From assembly GCA_001662425.1 (NCBI GenBank), contig BDDC01000288.1, positions 7,050 through 71,049 on the forward strand: DNA of 64,000 bases. Direction: 5' to 3'. The translations under genes were made by a program, and so were the position numbers. Below the pieces are notes generated by a model. The model was given only the letters and a program-made list of their open reading frames with translations, was not told where the DNA came from and made no database searches. Source of the DNA: Chlamydomonas sphaeroides (lineage: Eukaryota > Chlorophyta > Chlorophyceae > Chlamydomonadales > Chlamydomonadaceae). Position 1 is the first letter of the stretch. Each line of letters starts with the position of its first letter. Shown here piece by piece: positions 13,101 through 24,083 of this stretch.

Positions 13101-15642
13101 CTCTCCAAAACACACGTTCACACGAGCACGAACACGAGCTCGACACACACGTGCGGTACTTTTTGACGGCCCTAAAAGTAAACACATGCGCGGCGGTACT
13201 CTATTATTTTCCTTGAAGTTGAACACACGCGCCCCCCCCCGCACCCACCTGCATGGCGCACTCGGCCAGCTGCGCCGCCGAGTCGGCCCACAGCTCCGCC
13301 GCCGCGCCCTCGCCCGCCACCACGAACTTGGCAAAGGGGTTGGCGTCGAACGCGCTGGCCGCCCCTCCCTCGCCGCCCCCGCCGCCGGCCCCGGCTGCCG
13401 CCGCCGCCGCGGCCGCCGCCGCCGCGGGGTCCACGGGCTGCGGCAGTATGGAGGTCTTGGGCCGGCGGATGAGCGCCAGCGTGAGCGGCTGCCCCACCGC
13501 GGGCGGCCTCTGGCGCCGCACGCGCACCAGGCGCAGCTCGCGCGCCACCACGGGGGCAAAGCAGAGCGGGCAGGGCGCGGAGCGCCTGCGCGGGGTGCCG
13601 GGCGGGGGCAGGCGGGTGGGGGCAGGCGGGGAGGGGGTGCCGGGTGGGGCAGGCGGGGAGGGGGTGTGGACTCCGAAAGACTGCCGGCGGGCGGTGTGGA
13701 CGCAGGGGCAGGGCGGTGGCTGGCTGGGCTGGCAGACATGCTGCTCGGGGCCCCCGCCCTCCCTCCCCCTCCTTTCCCCTTTCCCTGCCTTCCCCCAGCC
13801 GCACCTCAGCTGCTCGCCGCCGTGGTGCACCAGGTGGTGCATGATAGCGGGGAAGGAGAAGACGTGACCGCAGGGCGTGATCTGGGCGGGCAGGGGAGGG
13901 AGGGAGCGGCGAAGGGCAGGGGAGGGGTACCGGTGGTCGGGGGCGGCGGCGGCAGCGGCTGGGCCGGGGGGCCAGCAGCAGCACGCCGCGAGGGGCGCGC
14001 TGCAACCTCTGCGTGGCGGGGCCGCACCTGGGGGCACAGCGGCGGGCTGTCCAGCGATATGGGGCACTGCACCGGCACCGTGCTGGCCATCTCCACCTGG
14101 GGCCAGGGGAACGGGGGCGCAGAAGGGGCAGCAGAGAGGGGCCGAGGGGGGGCCAGAAGGGGGCAGGAGGCACGCAATCGAGAGGGGAGGGATCAGCAGG
14201 AGCCACGGCGCGAGGTCGCGGGGCACGTGCGGGCGACCATGGGCGGCCGGCGGGGGCGCCCAACTCCATCCGGCCCCAGCCCCCACCTGCAGCACGTCGT
14301 CCCAGTCAAACATCTTGTCCGCATCCGCCGTGTAGGCAGACACATCCACCGCATCTAGGGGGGGCAGGAGCGGGGGGGCGGACGGAGGGCCACTTCCTGG
14401 ACGGGGGTCAGCCGACGGGGCGTGCAAGTCGCCCACCGGAGGGCCACTTCCTGCGAGCGTCTCTGCGACGTGGCCCCACTGGCCCCACTGGCCCCACTGC
14501 CGCACCGCCGCATGGGCCCACCTGACACCAGGAAGCGGAAGTTGGCCTGGCAAGTGGTGCAGCGGGGCGGGCGGCATGAGGCGGGGGTCGTGCAGGGGCC
14601 CGCGAGCCGCAACGGCACCCAGTCGCGCTAGCAGCCCCGGCCGGGGGTTGCCGTCAAGGCTACCCCGCACGAGCCCACAACCCCGCCCGCCGTGAGGTGC
14701 CGTACCTGCAGGAACTTGTTCTTGTCGTATTTCTGGAACGACTTGGCGCCGTACGCGCCGCGGCGGTTGACGGTGCTCGACGTGGCTCCGCCGGCGGTGC
14801 CGCCGCGAGAGCCGCCGCCGCGGCCGCCGCCACGTCCGCCGCCCTGCGGACGCAGGAGCACAGCCGGGGCTGTCAGCCGGGGGCTGCCGACAGCGCCACG
14901 CCAGCAACGGCATCTCGGGCCATGGCAGCGGCCATGCCGCGTTCAGTTGAGGGCAGGCAGGCCGCGACAAGAACGGCCTCTCCTGGCGCCCACGCCTGCG
15001 CCCGGTGGACCAGCCCCGATGCACATCGGCGCGCCACTCGCCGAGCCTGCATCCCTCTGAAGTGCTGCGGCGCGGCTCCCCTAGCACCCGCAAGCGCCGC
15101 AGCCCGCGGTCCGCCCAGCAGTAGCAGCAGGACTGCCAGCGCCGCGCGGGCGCGGACCAGGCACCGCCAGGCTGCAGCCGCGGCCGGTGTTTGGGAGTGA
15201 CAGCTGCCGCGTCTGCCGCAGTAGGCCAGGAGCAGGGCGGCGCCTTGGAAGCCCGCGGAGCGCACACGTGCGCCGCGGACGCGTGTGTCCGGCCGGATGT
15301 GTAACGCGTGACGGCACGTACCCGGCCGGTCGGCCTCGCTGAGTCGTACTGAAAGTTGAGGAGATGGTTGGCGTTGGAGACGGCGGCGCCACCGCGGCCG
15401 CCAGACGCGGGCATCGGGCCCGCGGCGGCAGCGCCAGCGCCGCCGCCGCCTCGGGGCCCACCGCGGCCGCCCACACCGCGGCCGCCGCCGCCAGCGGGCG
15501 AGGCGGTGGCGTCTGCTGGCGCAGGCGCGGCGGTGGCTTCCGAGGAAGGTTGACTGGAAAGCAACCAGGCGTTGAGGGCACGGCACGGTGTGAGACCTGG
15601 CTCCTGGGCGCAGCGGCGACAGTAGATGGAGTCTGCTGCCAT
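10191..15642 (-). CDS. RNF10: RNF10-type RING protein (probable E3 ligase family, degenerate RING)
   Basis: Twelve exons (15642-15322, 14843-14706, 14546-14522, 14354-14287, 14096-14028, 13881-13805, 13585-13249, 12992-12762, 12514-11867, 11562-11498, 11306-11222, 11057-10191) sum by hand to 977 codons with continuous phase. Family landmarks of RNF10 appear in order: NANHLLNFQYDS (about residues 95-107), an RG-rich patch then FQKYDKNKFLQANFRFLVS (145-160), a DWDDVLQ segment, the RING region (about 190-245), FYTYQAVDGSWYFLHPLNLR (640-660), SYECCPPVITAKLLEVEDVV, and FLSHLPLAGAF. RNF10 proteins are cytosolic/nuclear RING proteins acting as ubiquitin ligases and, in animals, in ribosome ubiquitination. 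Here the RING reads CPIS...CGHVFSFPAI...CPLC, so three expected zinc-binding cysteines are Ser, Ser and Ala. Long Ala/Gly/Pro insertions fill residues 430-635 and 780-976. The start at 15642 is an ATG followed by MAADSIYCRRCAQ. Family assignment is secure; enzymatic activity is not. Confidence 0.9.
13153..13227 (-). repeat. Two adjacent copies of an intronic motif (family B)
   Basis: Copies at 13153-13186 and 13193-13227 both read, in gene sense, TGTGTTyAm-TTywrGG followed by an AT-rich stretch and AGTACCGC. They lie in the intron between exons 7 and 8 of the RNF10-like gene. A third copy is at 37797-37827 in another gene. Confidence 0.6.
13600..13672. repeat. G-rich tandem repeat in RNF10-like intron
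   Basis: Repeated GGCAGGCGGG(G/T) blocks on the + strand, C-rich in gene sense. It lies in the intron between exons 6 and 7 and has no coding role. Confidence 0.7.
14383..14453. repeat. 17-bp direct repeat in RNF10-like intron
   Basis: An identical 17-mer (CGGAGGGCCACTTCCTG) occurs at 14383-14399 and 14437-14453, 54 bp apart, in the intron between exons 3 and 4. A (ACTGGCCCC)n run follows at about 14477-14500. Confidence 0.75.
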
Positions 15643-16658
15643 CTCACCGATCGGGATAGCGCTGCTCCTGGGCGGGGCCTCTCATGGAGGGTCCTCCGCG
15701 ACCGCCACCCGGCCCACGGCCTCGGCCCTGCTGGATGGAACATAGCAGCCACCAGCAGTCGCGCGGACGTCACGCAGTTTTTATATGAGCCAAATCCTCA
15801 ACAACGCGTTCGCATGCCGGTTGAAGTACTGCACATGGCCTTGCAGCGCGGCGCGATCGCTGAAAACTGTCATCTCCCGGTCGCGCTAGTTCCCGCTTGC
15901 AGCGCTCACCTGGGACGCTGGCTGCGATCTCCTGTCAGGTGATGCGCCATCTGGCGATCGCTCTGCATGCGACGGCAGCGCGGAGAGTGTCAGTCGGCAG
16001 CGTTCGGTTAGGGCTTCACAACACCAGAAGGCAATGTCAAACTTCTGAGGACTTACCATTGCTCAAACCGAGCTTGGCCGCTTGGCCAACAGAGCGTTCG
16101 TGTCCATTCTCGCTCGCGGAAGCACCACTTGCAGCCCGAAGTTGGTCGGTACTTGCTGTAGTGTCTTCAATGGGCATAAAAAGATTGAAAGGGGACGCTT
16201 GAAGGCCGGGCGGTGGTACCCGGCGTGCGCAACGAAAGCACAAGGTTCACTGCGACGTTGAAAGTGTGCTCTGCGTATGACCTGGGTCGAATGGTGCTCA
16301 GCCTGCTGCTGGATGTGCTTGGGATCGTATATATGGGTGCGGCACACCAGGGTTCGTGTCTTGCGGGACCCGCCCGGTCCCCCGGACTCCCCGCCCCAAG
16401 CAAGGTCGCCACTTCAGACACCAACTCTCAGTTCTCCAGACACACACACCTCGCTCCCAACACAGTTCATGCCGACTTGCCAATCATGCGATCACTTCCG
16501 ATCCGGGATTATGGTGACTCACATCACCACCAACTGCTATCCGTTGCGTCGCGCGGCAACCCCATCGACACTAATACCCAAGATGTTACGAACGCCCCCA
16601 TCCACATGGGGAGCTTGCTCACTACGCCACGGCACCAGTTCTACGTTAGCTGCTGGCT
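15643..16658. other. Intergenic region, RNF10 promoter side and Dph6-like 3' side
   Basis: About 1 kb between two - strand genes. It should hold the promoter and 5' UTR of the RNF10-like gene (near 15643) and the 3' UTR of the Dph6-like gene (near 16658). It is less GC-rich than its surroundings. No TGTAA on the - strand was found for the Dph6-like transcript. Short frames here show no recognisable protein. Confidence 0.6.
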
Positions 16659-19010
16659 CTAACTCACGGCCTTGCACGCCGGCCCCAGCGCGGCGGACGT
16701 AATGGCAAGGTACTCGTAGTCCCCCTCGCGCCGCGCCTCGAAGTCCACCTGCAGCTCGCTGCCGTACAGCGAGCTCCCGAGCACCATCGAGTGGAACTCT
16801 CCCAACTCCCCCGCCTCGTCAATGCCGAACCTCGCAACCGCCGGCACCAGCACCGCCGCGTGCAGCGCCCGGTCCAGCACCCGCCCCAGCAGCCCGCTCA
16901 CACCGCCGCCGCCAGCCCCCGCCGCCTCCCCGCTGCCCCCCACCACCGCGGCTCCGCACGCGGCTCCAGCTTCCCGCCCCGACGCCTCCGCCACGGCTAC
17001 GACCGCGTCCGCGGCGTCGCGCCCCTCTCCTGCTGCCCCACACGCCTCCTCGTCCGCCGGCGGCTGCCCGCTGCTGCTGCCTGCGGCCGCCGCCGCTGCG
17101 AACTTGGTGGCGTTGACGCAGGTCACCAACGGCGTCATGCCGTAGCTCCACACCAGCTCCAGCAGCAGCCCCCGCTCGATGTCCCACAGCGGGCTCACCA
17201 GCTCCAGGCCGCTGCCCTGCGCGACATGGGGCCGGTCGGCAGCGGCAGGTTGCTTGGGCGCGGTGCCGGCAGAGGTTTGAGCGTTGTTTGCAGGGGCACG
17301 GGCAGCCGGACGGGAGCAGGCAGGGCTGGTGGTGGCGCCGGGAGAGGGGCGAGGAGGTGTGAGGCGGGGGGGCTCGTGCGGCGTGGGGGGGCTCGTGCGG
17401 CGGCAGAGAGGCCGGACGCAGCGTCCCCGTGCTGCCCGCACCTCGGCTGCTCGCGGCATGAAGTTGCTGCACACGTCCAGCATGTCCCCCGTGGCCAGCA
17501 CCTGGCAGCGTGGCAGCGTGGCAGCGATTGGGGAGGTGGCGTCAGGGGATGGCGGCAGGGGGTGGCGGCACGGGACGTTGCGGCTGCAGCAGGTAGGCGA
17601 GCCGCTCCCGCTTCGGCGAGGCGGTGCAAACAGAGCATGGCATCCGCAGGCCATCATGGTCAGGGCCAGCAGCGCCCTGCAGCTGCTGCGGGCGTGTGCA
17701 CGTGTCAAACCCCGGCTGCACCGAGGCAGACGCGGTGGCGGGCAGGCACCCCCGCGGTGCCTGGCGCCTGACGAGGCGTCGCGCTGGCGGCTAGACCCTG
17801 CCCCTGGCACCGCCGCAGGTGCTGCGACTACACTCCTATAACAAGCCAGAACGAAGTCAAAGGAGAAATATCTGTAACCTGCGTAAACGTGAATTCATCG
17901 ATATCTCCAACGTGGGACGGGCAGGGGCGGCCCGCTACCCGAAGGTTGCCCCAGGGTGGGCAGCCGTTGCATCTCAGTCAACTTATATATAGCCTATCAG
18001 GTTGTCCTGTCGAGCCGTCGTAGATACGGTACATCGACACAATAAGTGCAAGCGACGAGGGCTGATGACGGAGGACCTCGCACCTCGATGCCGTGCTCCT
18101 TGTGCAGCTGCGCCATGCCGGCCCGGTATGAGTCCAGGAAGGTGGGCGAGGCGGACACCTCCACCACAACATGCGGCAGGCCCAGCGCCTGCGGCAGAGG
18201 CGACATGGCATGGGGTCAGGGTTCCCGTCAAACAAGCAGTTCCTGGGTTTGCACGATGGCAAAGGGGTTTGGGCTCAAGCCAGGTCTGGGCTGCGCTGCG
18301 CCTAGCCTGGGCTTCAGAGGAAGAATGAAGCCAAGGGTTGTGATTGGCATCGGGGGAGCTCGGGCTCAGGTTTGGTCACACCTGGGTGGATGCGAGGAGC
18401 TAGCCCGGATGGGATCCCGGATTGGAGCACACCCTAACCCGGGTCGAAGTCTGGGTTGAGACATCGACACTTTGACGTGGCCCTTTCTGGGTTAGCCCCC
18501 GGCACTAACCCGGGTTGGGCTTCCTCACACCAGGTTGGACTCGGCCCGCACCCAGGCTAGGGTGGCTTCGAGCCTGGGTTACAACCGCGTTGCAACCCGC
18601 TGCCATTGCGGAAACATGAACCCCTCCCCGTCTCCCTCCTCGCCTGCGCTTGCAGCTGCACCAGCGGCAGCGGGTGGGCCTTGAACGGCTGCGAGCCACC
18701 CGCCGGCACAAAGGTGACGAGCAGCGAGAGCTGGCAGTCGGCGATGTCCGCTGTGAGGCAGGGGGCCAGGGGTTGGATTGCAGCGTGGGGCGTGAGACGC
18801 AGGGTGGCCAAGGCAGGCCGGTGACGGCGGACAACGGCTTGGCACACGGAACAACTCCGGTGACTTGCCGAGCCGCTTGCGCACGTCAGCGCGACGGTCA
18901 TCAGCCCACGTCTCGCTGAACTCGCTCGCGATGTTGGGCTTCAGCAGCATGTGGGCGACGAGGCTCGAGTCCTTGCCGCCTGTAAATGATACTGCCGTCT
19001 TTCTATGCAT
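16659..19010 (-). CDS. Dph6 / ATP_bind_4 family PP-loop protein (diphthine-ammonia ligase-like)
   Basis: Five exons (19010-18848, 18750-18644, 18188-18084, 17501-17442, 17216-16659) sum to 331 codons (330 aa). The N-terminus carries the PP-loop motif SFTGGKDSS (residues 8-16), which binds ATP pyrophosphate. LGLPHVVVEV, LATGDMLDVCSNF (near 130) and LVSPLWDIERGLLLELV followed by MTPLVTCVNATKF match the body of the family. The C-terminus has GELGEFHSMVLGSSLYGSEL, the family's G-E-x-G-E-x-H signature. In eukaryotes Dph6 amidates diphthine on elongation factor 2 in the cytosol; that exact role is inferred from family only. A roughly 75-residue Ala/Gly-rich insert separates the NATKF segment from the last conserved block. 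The intron after exon 2 begins with GC rather than GT (18643-18642). No transit peptide is evident. Confidence 0.8.
17836..17873 (-). repeat. 38-bp intronic motif (family A, copy 1)
   Basis: It matches 34320-34357 at 30 of 38 positions by hand alignment, in the same orientation relative to its host gene. It lies in the intron between exons 3 and 4 of the Dph6-like gene. The shared core on the + strand is AGAACGAA followed by TCAA and AATATCT. Confidence 0.6.
18260..18570. repeat. Intron rich in CCCGGGTT/CTGGGTT motifs
   Basis: Within the intron 18189-18643 of the Dph6-like gene, many diverged copies of AACCCGGGTT-like and GCCTGGGTT-like words occur in both orientations (e.g. TAACCCGGGTCGAAG, TAACCCGGGTTGGGC). 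The base composition and texture differ from the flanking introns. It looks like decayed satellite or repeat-derived DNA. Confidence 0.55.
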
Positions 19011-19325
19011 GATGTAATCGTAGCTAGCTGCTGTGAGGCACAGATGGGTTGCAAAGCTCGCGCGTTGTTGCCGTGTCGCGCCGACAGCTGCAAGCGGCGG
19101 AAGTCGGCCACGAAGCGAGGAATTTACAGGATGCGTGTGTCAGCAAGCTACCGGCTACGGACATGTGCTACACTTGGGGCGTAAGGAGGTCGCCAACCCC
19201 TGTACGAGAGCTCGAGCACGAACCCAAGCGTGCGGCCCACGCCCTGAACCACCTTTCCCCCGTCACCCCGCAACGCGACAAACTCATTTACCACACGGAT
19301 CCACGCCTTGCGCATGCACCGTACT
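19011..19325. other. Short intergenic region between two - strand genes
   Basis: It holds the 3' UTR of the unrecognised Pro/Ala-rich gene and, after its polyadenylation motif at 19124-19128, about 110 bp that must serve as the promoter and 5' UTR of the Dph6-like gene. Confidence 0.6.
19124..19128 (-). terminator. TGTAA polyadenylation signal
   Basis: TTACA on the + strand lies about 200 nt after the stop of the - strand gene ending at 19326, a normal spacing for algal 3' UTRs. Confidence 0.6.
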
Positions 19326-22300
19326 CTACTGGTAGGTGAGGCTTGAGGGGCGCCCCACAATGTCGGCCACGTCCAAGTGCCCCGGCGACCCGCCCGCCCC
19401 CTCTGCCGGACCCCCGGGCGCTGCCCATGAGCCGCCCAGCTCCGGCTCCCCTCCGCCCGCCAGCCGAGCCACCTGCCCCAGCGCCCTGCCCCACTCCCGC
19501 TCCGCGCGCTCCGCCGCGGCAATGGCAGCCTCTACCGCCTGGGCGGACGCGTCCGCCTCGCCGCCAGTGCGCAGGGCCCCAGCCGCCACCTCGGTCGCGG
19601 CCCCGTCACCGCTGCCGCCCGCAGCGCCGGCCTCCGCAGTCGCCCGCGCCTGCCGTGCCGCGTTTGCAGCGGCGAAGGCGTCGGCAATGGCTGCCTCCAC
19701 TCCTGCGCCCCGGGCGCGTGCCATGGCTTCTTTCGCAGCTGCAGCGAAGTCCCCTGGCGCCTGTGCGGTGGAGCCGAGGATGGCCTCCGCCTCGGGCCCC
19801 GGCTCGGCGCTAAGGCCCTCGGCGTTGCAGCCAAGGCGCCGCAGCCGCTCCAGGAGGGCCTCCTCCGCAGTGAAGCCCGGCCCCGCGCTGCTTCCGCCGC
19901 GCGGCACCGCGACTTGGGCAGGCGCTGCGCGCCGTGCAGCGCGCGCCTCCGGATCCTCCGCGCCGGGCCGCCGCGTAGGCGGGAACCTGCACATGCATGT
20001 AACAGCCGCTGTGGCGCTCTGCCACTCCACAATACGGTAGCCGTCTGCTGCGCCAACGCCCAGGGCGCCAAAGGAGCCCCTGTGCACCCCTTACGGTTAA
20101 GCTGGGACGCACCGGAGCAGAGTCTGTCCCATGTGTGCCCTGAGCGGTGAACCCTCATCGCATACCCCAGCCTTCATCCCCGTCCCGTTCCCGCGGCCCT
20201 GCTCTACCTGGGCTCTTCCAGGTGGCCGTAGTCGCCCACCCACGACTTGGACCACTTGACCACATCGGGCCGCACGGAGCGCAGAGCCTCCGCCCTGGGG
20301 CTGATGCGCGGCGGCGCGAAGAAGCCCCCGCCGCCCGCGCCCGCGCCCAGCGTCGCCTCCCAAGGCCCGCGGCCGCCGCCCGCAGCGCTGCCGCCTCCAG
20401 CCGGGCCCTGCGCAGACGGAACGGCCCAGCCCGGCCACAGCTCCTGCTGCTGCTGGGCATAGGGGCGAGGGGCCTGCTGCGGCTGGGGGTAGGCCGGCGG
20501 CTGCCATGGCGCCGCCCATGCCGGGCCCTGCAGCCACCCGGTGCCCGTGCTGCCGCCTGGCGGGGCCTGGGGCCCCTCGCCCAACGCCGCCCGGCGCTCT
20601 GCGTACGCCCCGCCAGCATCGGCCGGGAAAGGCCCGGCTGGGTAGGCCCCGGCGCCAGGTTGCGGCGGCCCACGTCCCGGCCACGGCTCGTTGAAGGGGC
20701 CGCCATGGGCCATGCCGGCTGCTGGAGCATGAGCCGGCCCTACGTTGCCTAGCCAGCCGCCTCTCCCGAGAGGGGGAGGAGGCGGGCCTCCGGCAGGGCC
20801 AGAGGAGGCGACTGAGCCCGCCGGCTGGGGCGGCCGGTCTGCGGGGATGCGGCCCCCGCCATGAGCCGCTGAGGTGGCCGCAGTGGAGGCGGAGGCAGCT
20901 GACGCCGCGCGGTTGGGCTCCGCAGCCGGCCCAGGCGCCACCACGGCGCCGTCCGCACCGGGCTGACCGCCCTGCTCCTGCGGCTGCCCCCCAGCCTGCT
21001 GCTGCTCCTGCGGGGGAGCTATGAACCAAGCCGTGTACGGGTTGGACGCCAGGCTCTCCGCCACCTCCGACGGCGCCGCGCCCGCAGAGTGACGGCCCGC
21101 GGAGGAGGCACTGGCGGCGGAGGCCGGCCGCCGCTCCTGCACGAACATGCCAGGGGCCCATGCTTGCTTGCACCAGTATCCGCCAGCCAAGGCGCCAAGC
21201 GTTGCCGCCGCTGTCCGGCGCACCGCCATGCACCAACACTGGCACGGTATCTGGCGAATCGAGTGGAGGTCCCTGGGATGCTTGTTGTATCTGGGTCAAG
21301 TGGGCCGGGCAGTGCGCTCACCTGCTGCCGCTGGCCACCGCCCACCGCTGCCTCGGCGGCCTGCTGCCGAGCCATGGCCTGCGCTCGCGCCGCCGCCTTG
21401 TCCGCCTCCACCTGCTCCCGGATTCGGGACTGCGCGCTGGCCTTCACGGTGCGGATGTTCTGCCCAGCCAAGAGCGGAAGGGGAAGGGCGAGCGGCGTGG
21501 GTAACGGGCATGCCGCAGAGGGCACAGCAGCGGGCATCTCACGAGAAGCGTCTAGCGGACCCACAGCCCACAGGGTTTGCCCACCTTCCAGCTGGGTTTC
21601 TTAGCTGCCGCCTGCTGGGCCTGCGCCGCCGCTCCATTACCGCCGCCGCCTGCTGCTGCGCCGCCACCGTACGGCACCAGGCCCCCACCGGGGTGTACGA
21701 CGTACAGCTGCGGCCCACCGGATGGGGCATTTGACCACGGTGCGCCTGGGCCGCTGTAGGGATCGGCGAAGAGTGGGCCGGCCGGCTGCTGCGGCGGCAG
21801 CTGGTGGAAGAGCGGCATGGGCTGCGCGGGCTGGCCAGACGGCATGAAGTGGGGTGGCATGGCCTGCGCCGAGGGATGGCCGTAGCCGCTGCTGGGCATA
21901 TCGTGGTATCGGTCCGCCTGCCACAGCGGCTGCGGGCGGAAGACGGGGGCAATGAGGTGCCAGAATGCACATTGGGGTCTTGACGCGGCGCCAGAGATGC
22001 CAGGGTTTGCTATCGCGCTGCAGCGCGCAATCTCCGTGTGCCGAGGCATGTCGCATGAGCACGGGCGACCACATGCTGGTTGGCACGATAACTGGCTGAG
22101 CCACGCCTAGGGGTCCCAGCCAACGCGCACCTGCCCTGGCTCCAGTTGCACCGAGTACGCCAGCCGCGGCGGCCGCCGATCCTGCCGCAGGGCCACACGC
22201 GAGCGCGGCCCAGGGCTGCCGCCGCCTGCCTCACCGTCGGCGGACCAGTCGGCGCCGTCTCCCCACCAGGACGGGTACTGCGCGCCAGCGAGTCCGGCAC

Positions 22301-23325
22301 CTGCCGGGGTGGGTAGGGCAGGGACGGTCGCGCTCGCTGGTGTGTCCTCTGGACGATTCGCGTGGTACGCACGCGTGCTTGGCATGTCCATACACCTAGC
22401 ATGCCCAACACGCGACAGCTGGGCACGGCCATACGAACGATGGGCTTCAAACCCAGCAATGCCACAGCATCACGGCGTCGGCGACACACCCGGCAGAACG
22501 GGTCCACGTTTCTTGCCGGGCGGCGAGTAGGTGCGGTGCTGCTCGCCGTTGCGCCACTCCGAGGGCGCCCGGCCCAACGGCCCCACAGCGTGGTCCAGGG
22601 CAGCCGCCTCGGCAGCCTTGAAGGCTACCTTGGCCGGCATTGCCTGTGGGTCTATCGCCAGGCCATCACCTGCGTATTGGAGCATAGGGCGGCAGGCAAG
22701 GCGGGGTAAGTATATTGACCAAGTGGTGGGCCACCGTGGGCCTGGGGCGGCTCGACCCCGACGCACCCTTGTAGCGGAGCCACTTCTCGGCGTGGCGCAG
22801 CTCCACGTGCGCGGCTGCCTTGTCCTCCCGGAGCTCCTCGCCAATGGCGGCTTGAAGTGCAGGTACAGGCCCATGGCGCCCGTCGCGACCTGAGCGAAGT
22901 TTGGTGCGGGGCGATGGGTATGCCAAAGTGTGTGGGTTGGCGGATACGGTACGGTGACCACACCGACTCACCGCCGAGTGGCAAGCGACGTTGGAGCTTT
23001 GCGGGCTGCGTGGTGGCAATGGTAGCGCCACAAGCGAAGAGCACGTTACGCATGTTTGACCGAAGCGTGCATCGCCCATACAGCTTCTCGGCAACGGTAG
23101 CGCGTCCCTCACCTCAGCCCTCAGTAGCTCAAGCTCCTCGGTGTCTCCGTCAGAGGCGAGCGCGCGAAGCTCGTCGATGGGAATGGCCGTGTGCGAAAGG
23201 GCTGCAACTGATTTTAGAATGAGAAGCCTGCAGACATCCTGCCATTCGGACTCGTGATAGGCGGCGAGAAAGTTGCGTATCGCCTTGGTTCGCAGCAGAT
23301 GCTCTAGCCAGGGTTCACGGGCCAT
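19326..23325 (-). CDS. Unrecognised Pro/Ala-rich protein, possible frameshift
   Basis: I do not recognise this family. The first exon (23325-23113) starts MAREPWLEHLLRTKAIR, a helical, well-conserved-looking segment ending LRAEVR. A second block near 22890-22775 reads in two frames: MGLYLHF, then AAIGEELREDKAAAHVELRH...KWLRYKG one base out of phase. Further exons give KVAFKAAEAAALDHAVGPLG (about 22660-22600), a Pro/Gln/Tyr-rich middle (about 22390-21590), a helical segment IREQVEADKAAARAQAMARQ (about 21440-21370), then PSEVAESLASNPYTAWFIAP and a Gly/Pro-rich tail. At 20208 the apparent stop after GHLEEP is a good donor; splicing to 19990 restores the frame (AG/G = Arg) and continues to TAG at 19326-19328. 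Several regions are low complexity. A scaffold-like role is possible but unsupported. Confidence 0.6.
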
Positions 23326-24083
23326 GTTGCATGTTGAGCTTACAGACGCAGACTACGTAGAGGCCGCCGTCGCTCAGGTCGCTGTCGCACAAACTGCGGA
23401 GGTCGGGGGGTTTGCCGTACAGGTCACGGAGGCCTGTGGAGTCCCATTACTTATCCAGCGGCACGCCGGCAACCGGCGGCACGGACAGCCCTCGAAACAG
23501 AGCAGCGCCGGGCCACAGCTGTCAGGCCACGGCCTGCCACGGCTGGAAGCTGGGGTGCTGGGCCTCCGTAGGCACGCCGTAGCCGTAGCATGCAGCACCT
23601 ACGAATTCGAGGTTGAACATTACAGGAGATAGCCTTTGCAAGCCAACACCACGCCACCTAGGCCGCTACGCAGGACCGGGATGCCCACGATACCAGGGGA
23701 GACACCTCACTCCCCTGCCCGACACGCCTACCTGAAACCCAGGGAATCCGCTACAACCGAGGTGAACACACCGGCGCCCCGTGCAGCGCCTTGCCCTATG
23801 TGCAGACCCTCGGTGAGCATAGCTGCACACAAGCGAACATCAACCCGCTATCCGCCCGTAATGCCTCATTCGATCGCTGCGCTTGTCCCGGCTCCTGGCT
23901 CTTGCCACCGGCCGCACCCCCACATCCTGCCACCACCTATCCCGCCACAGCACCCGTCCACCTCCTCGCAGCATTTCGCCAACGCGTTCCGACCCACAAC
24001 TTCCAACACCACAACGTACGCCCGCACCCCACGCGGCCCCTGTCCCGCCCCCACATCTCCGAGCCCTTCCCACAGCCGCCCGC
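23326..24083. other. Intergenic region, ArgC 3' side
   Basis: It lies between two - strand genes. A TTACA at 23620-23624 is a likely polyadenylation signal for the ArgC transcript; another at 23340-23344 is close to the next gene's start. The 23640-24083 stretch is Pro/His-rich when translated and is taken as ArgC 3' UTR. Confidence 0.6.
23620..23624 (-). terminator. TGTAA polyadenylation signal (ArgC)
   Basis: TTACA on the + strand, about 460 nt beyond the ArgC stop at 24084. Confidence 0.5.

Noticed and set aside
10680..21062. Shared PSEVAES phrase in the RNF10-like protein and the unrecognised protein
   Set aside because: About eight matching residues in Ala-rich contexts are likely chance; nothing else aligns.
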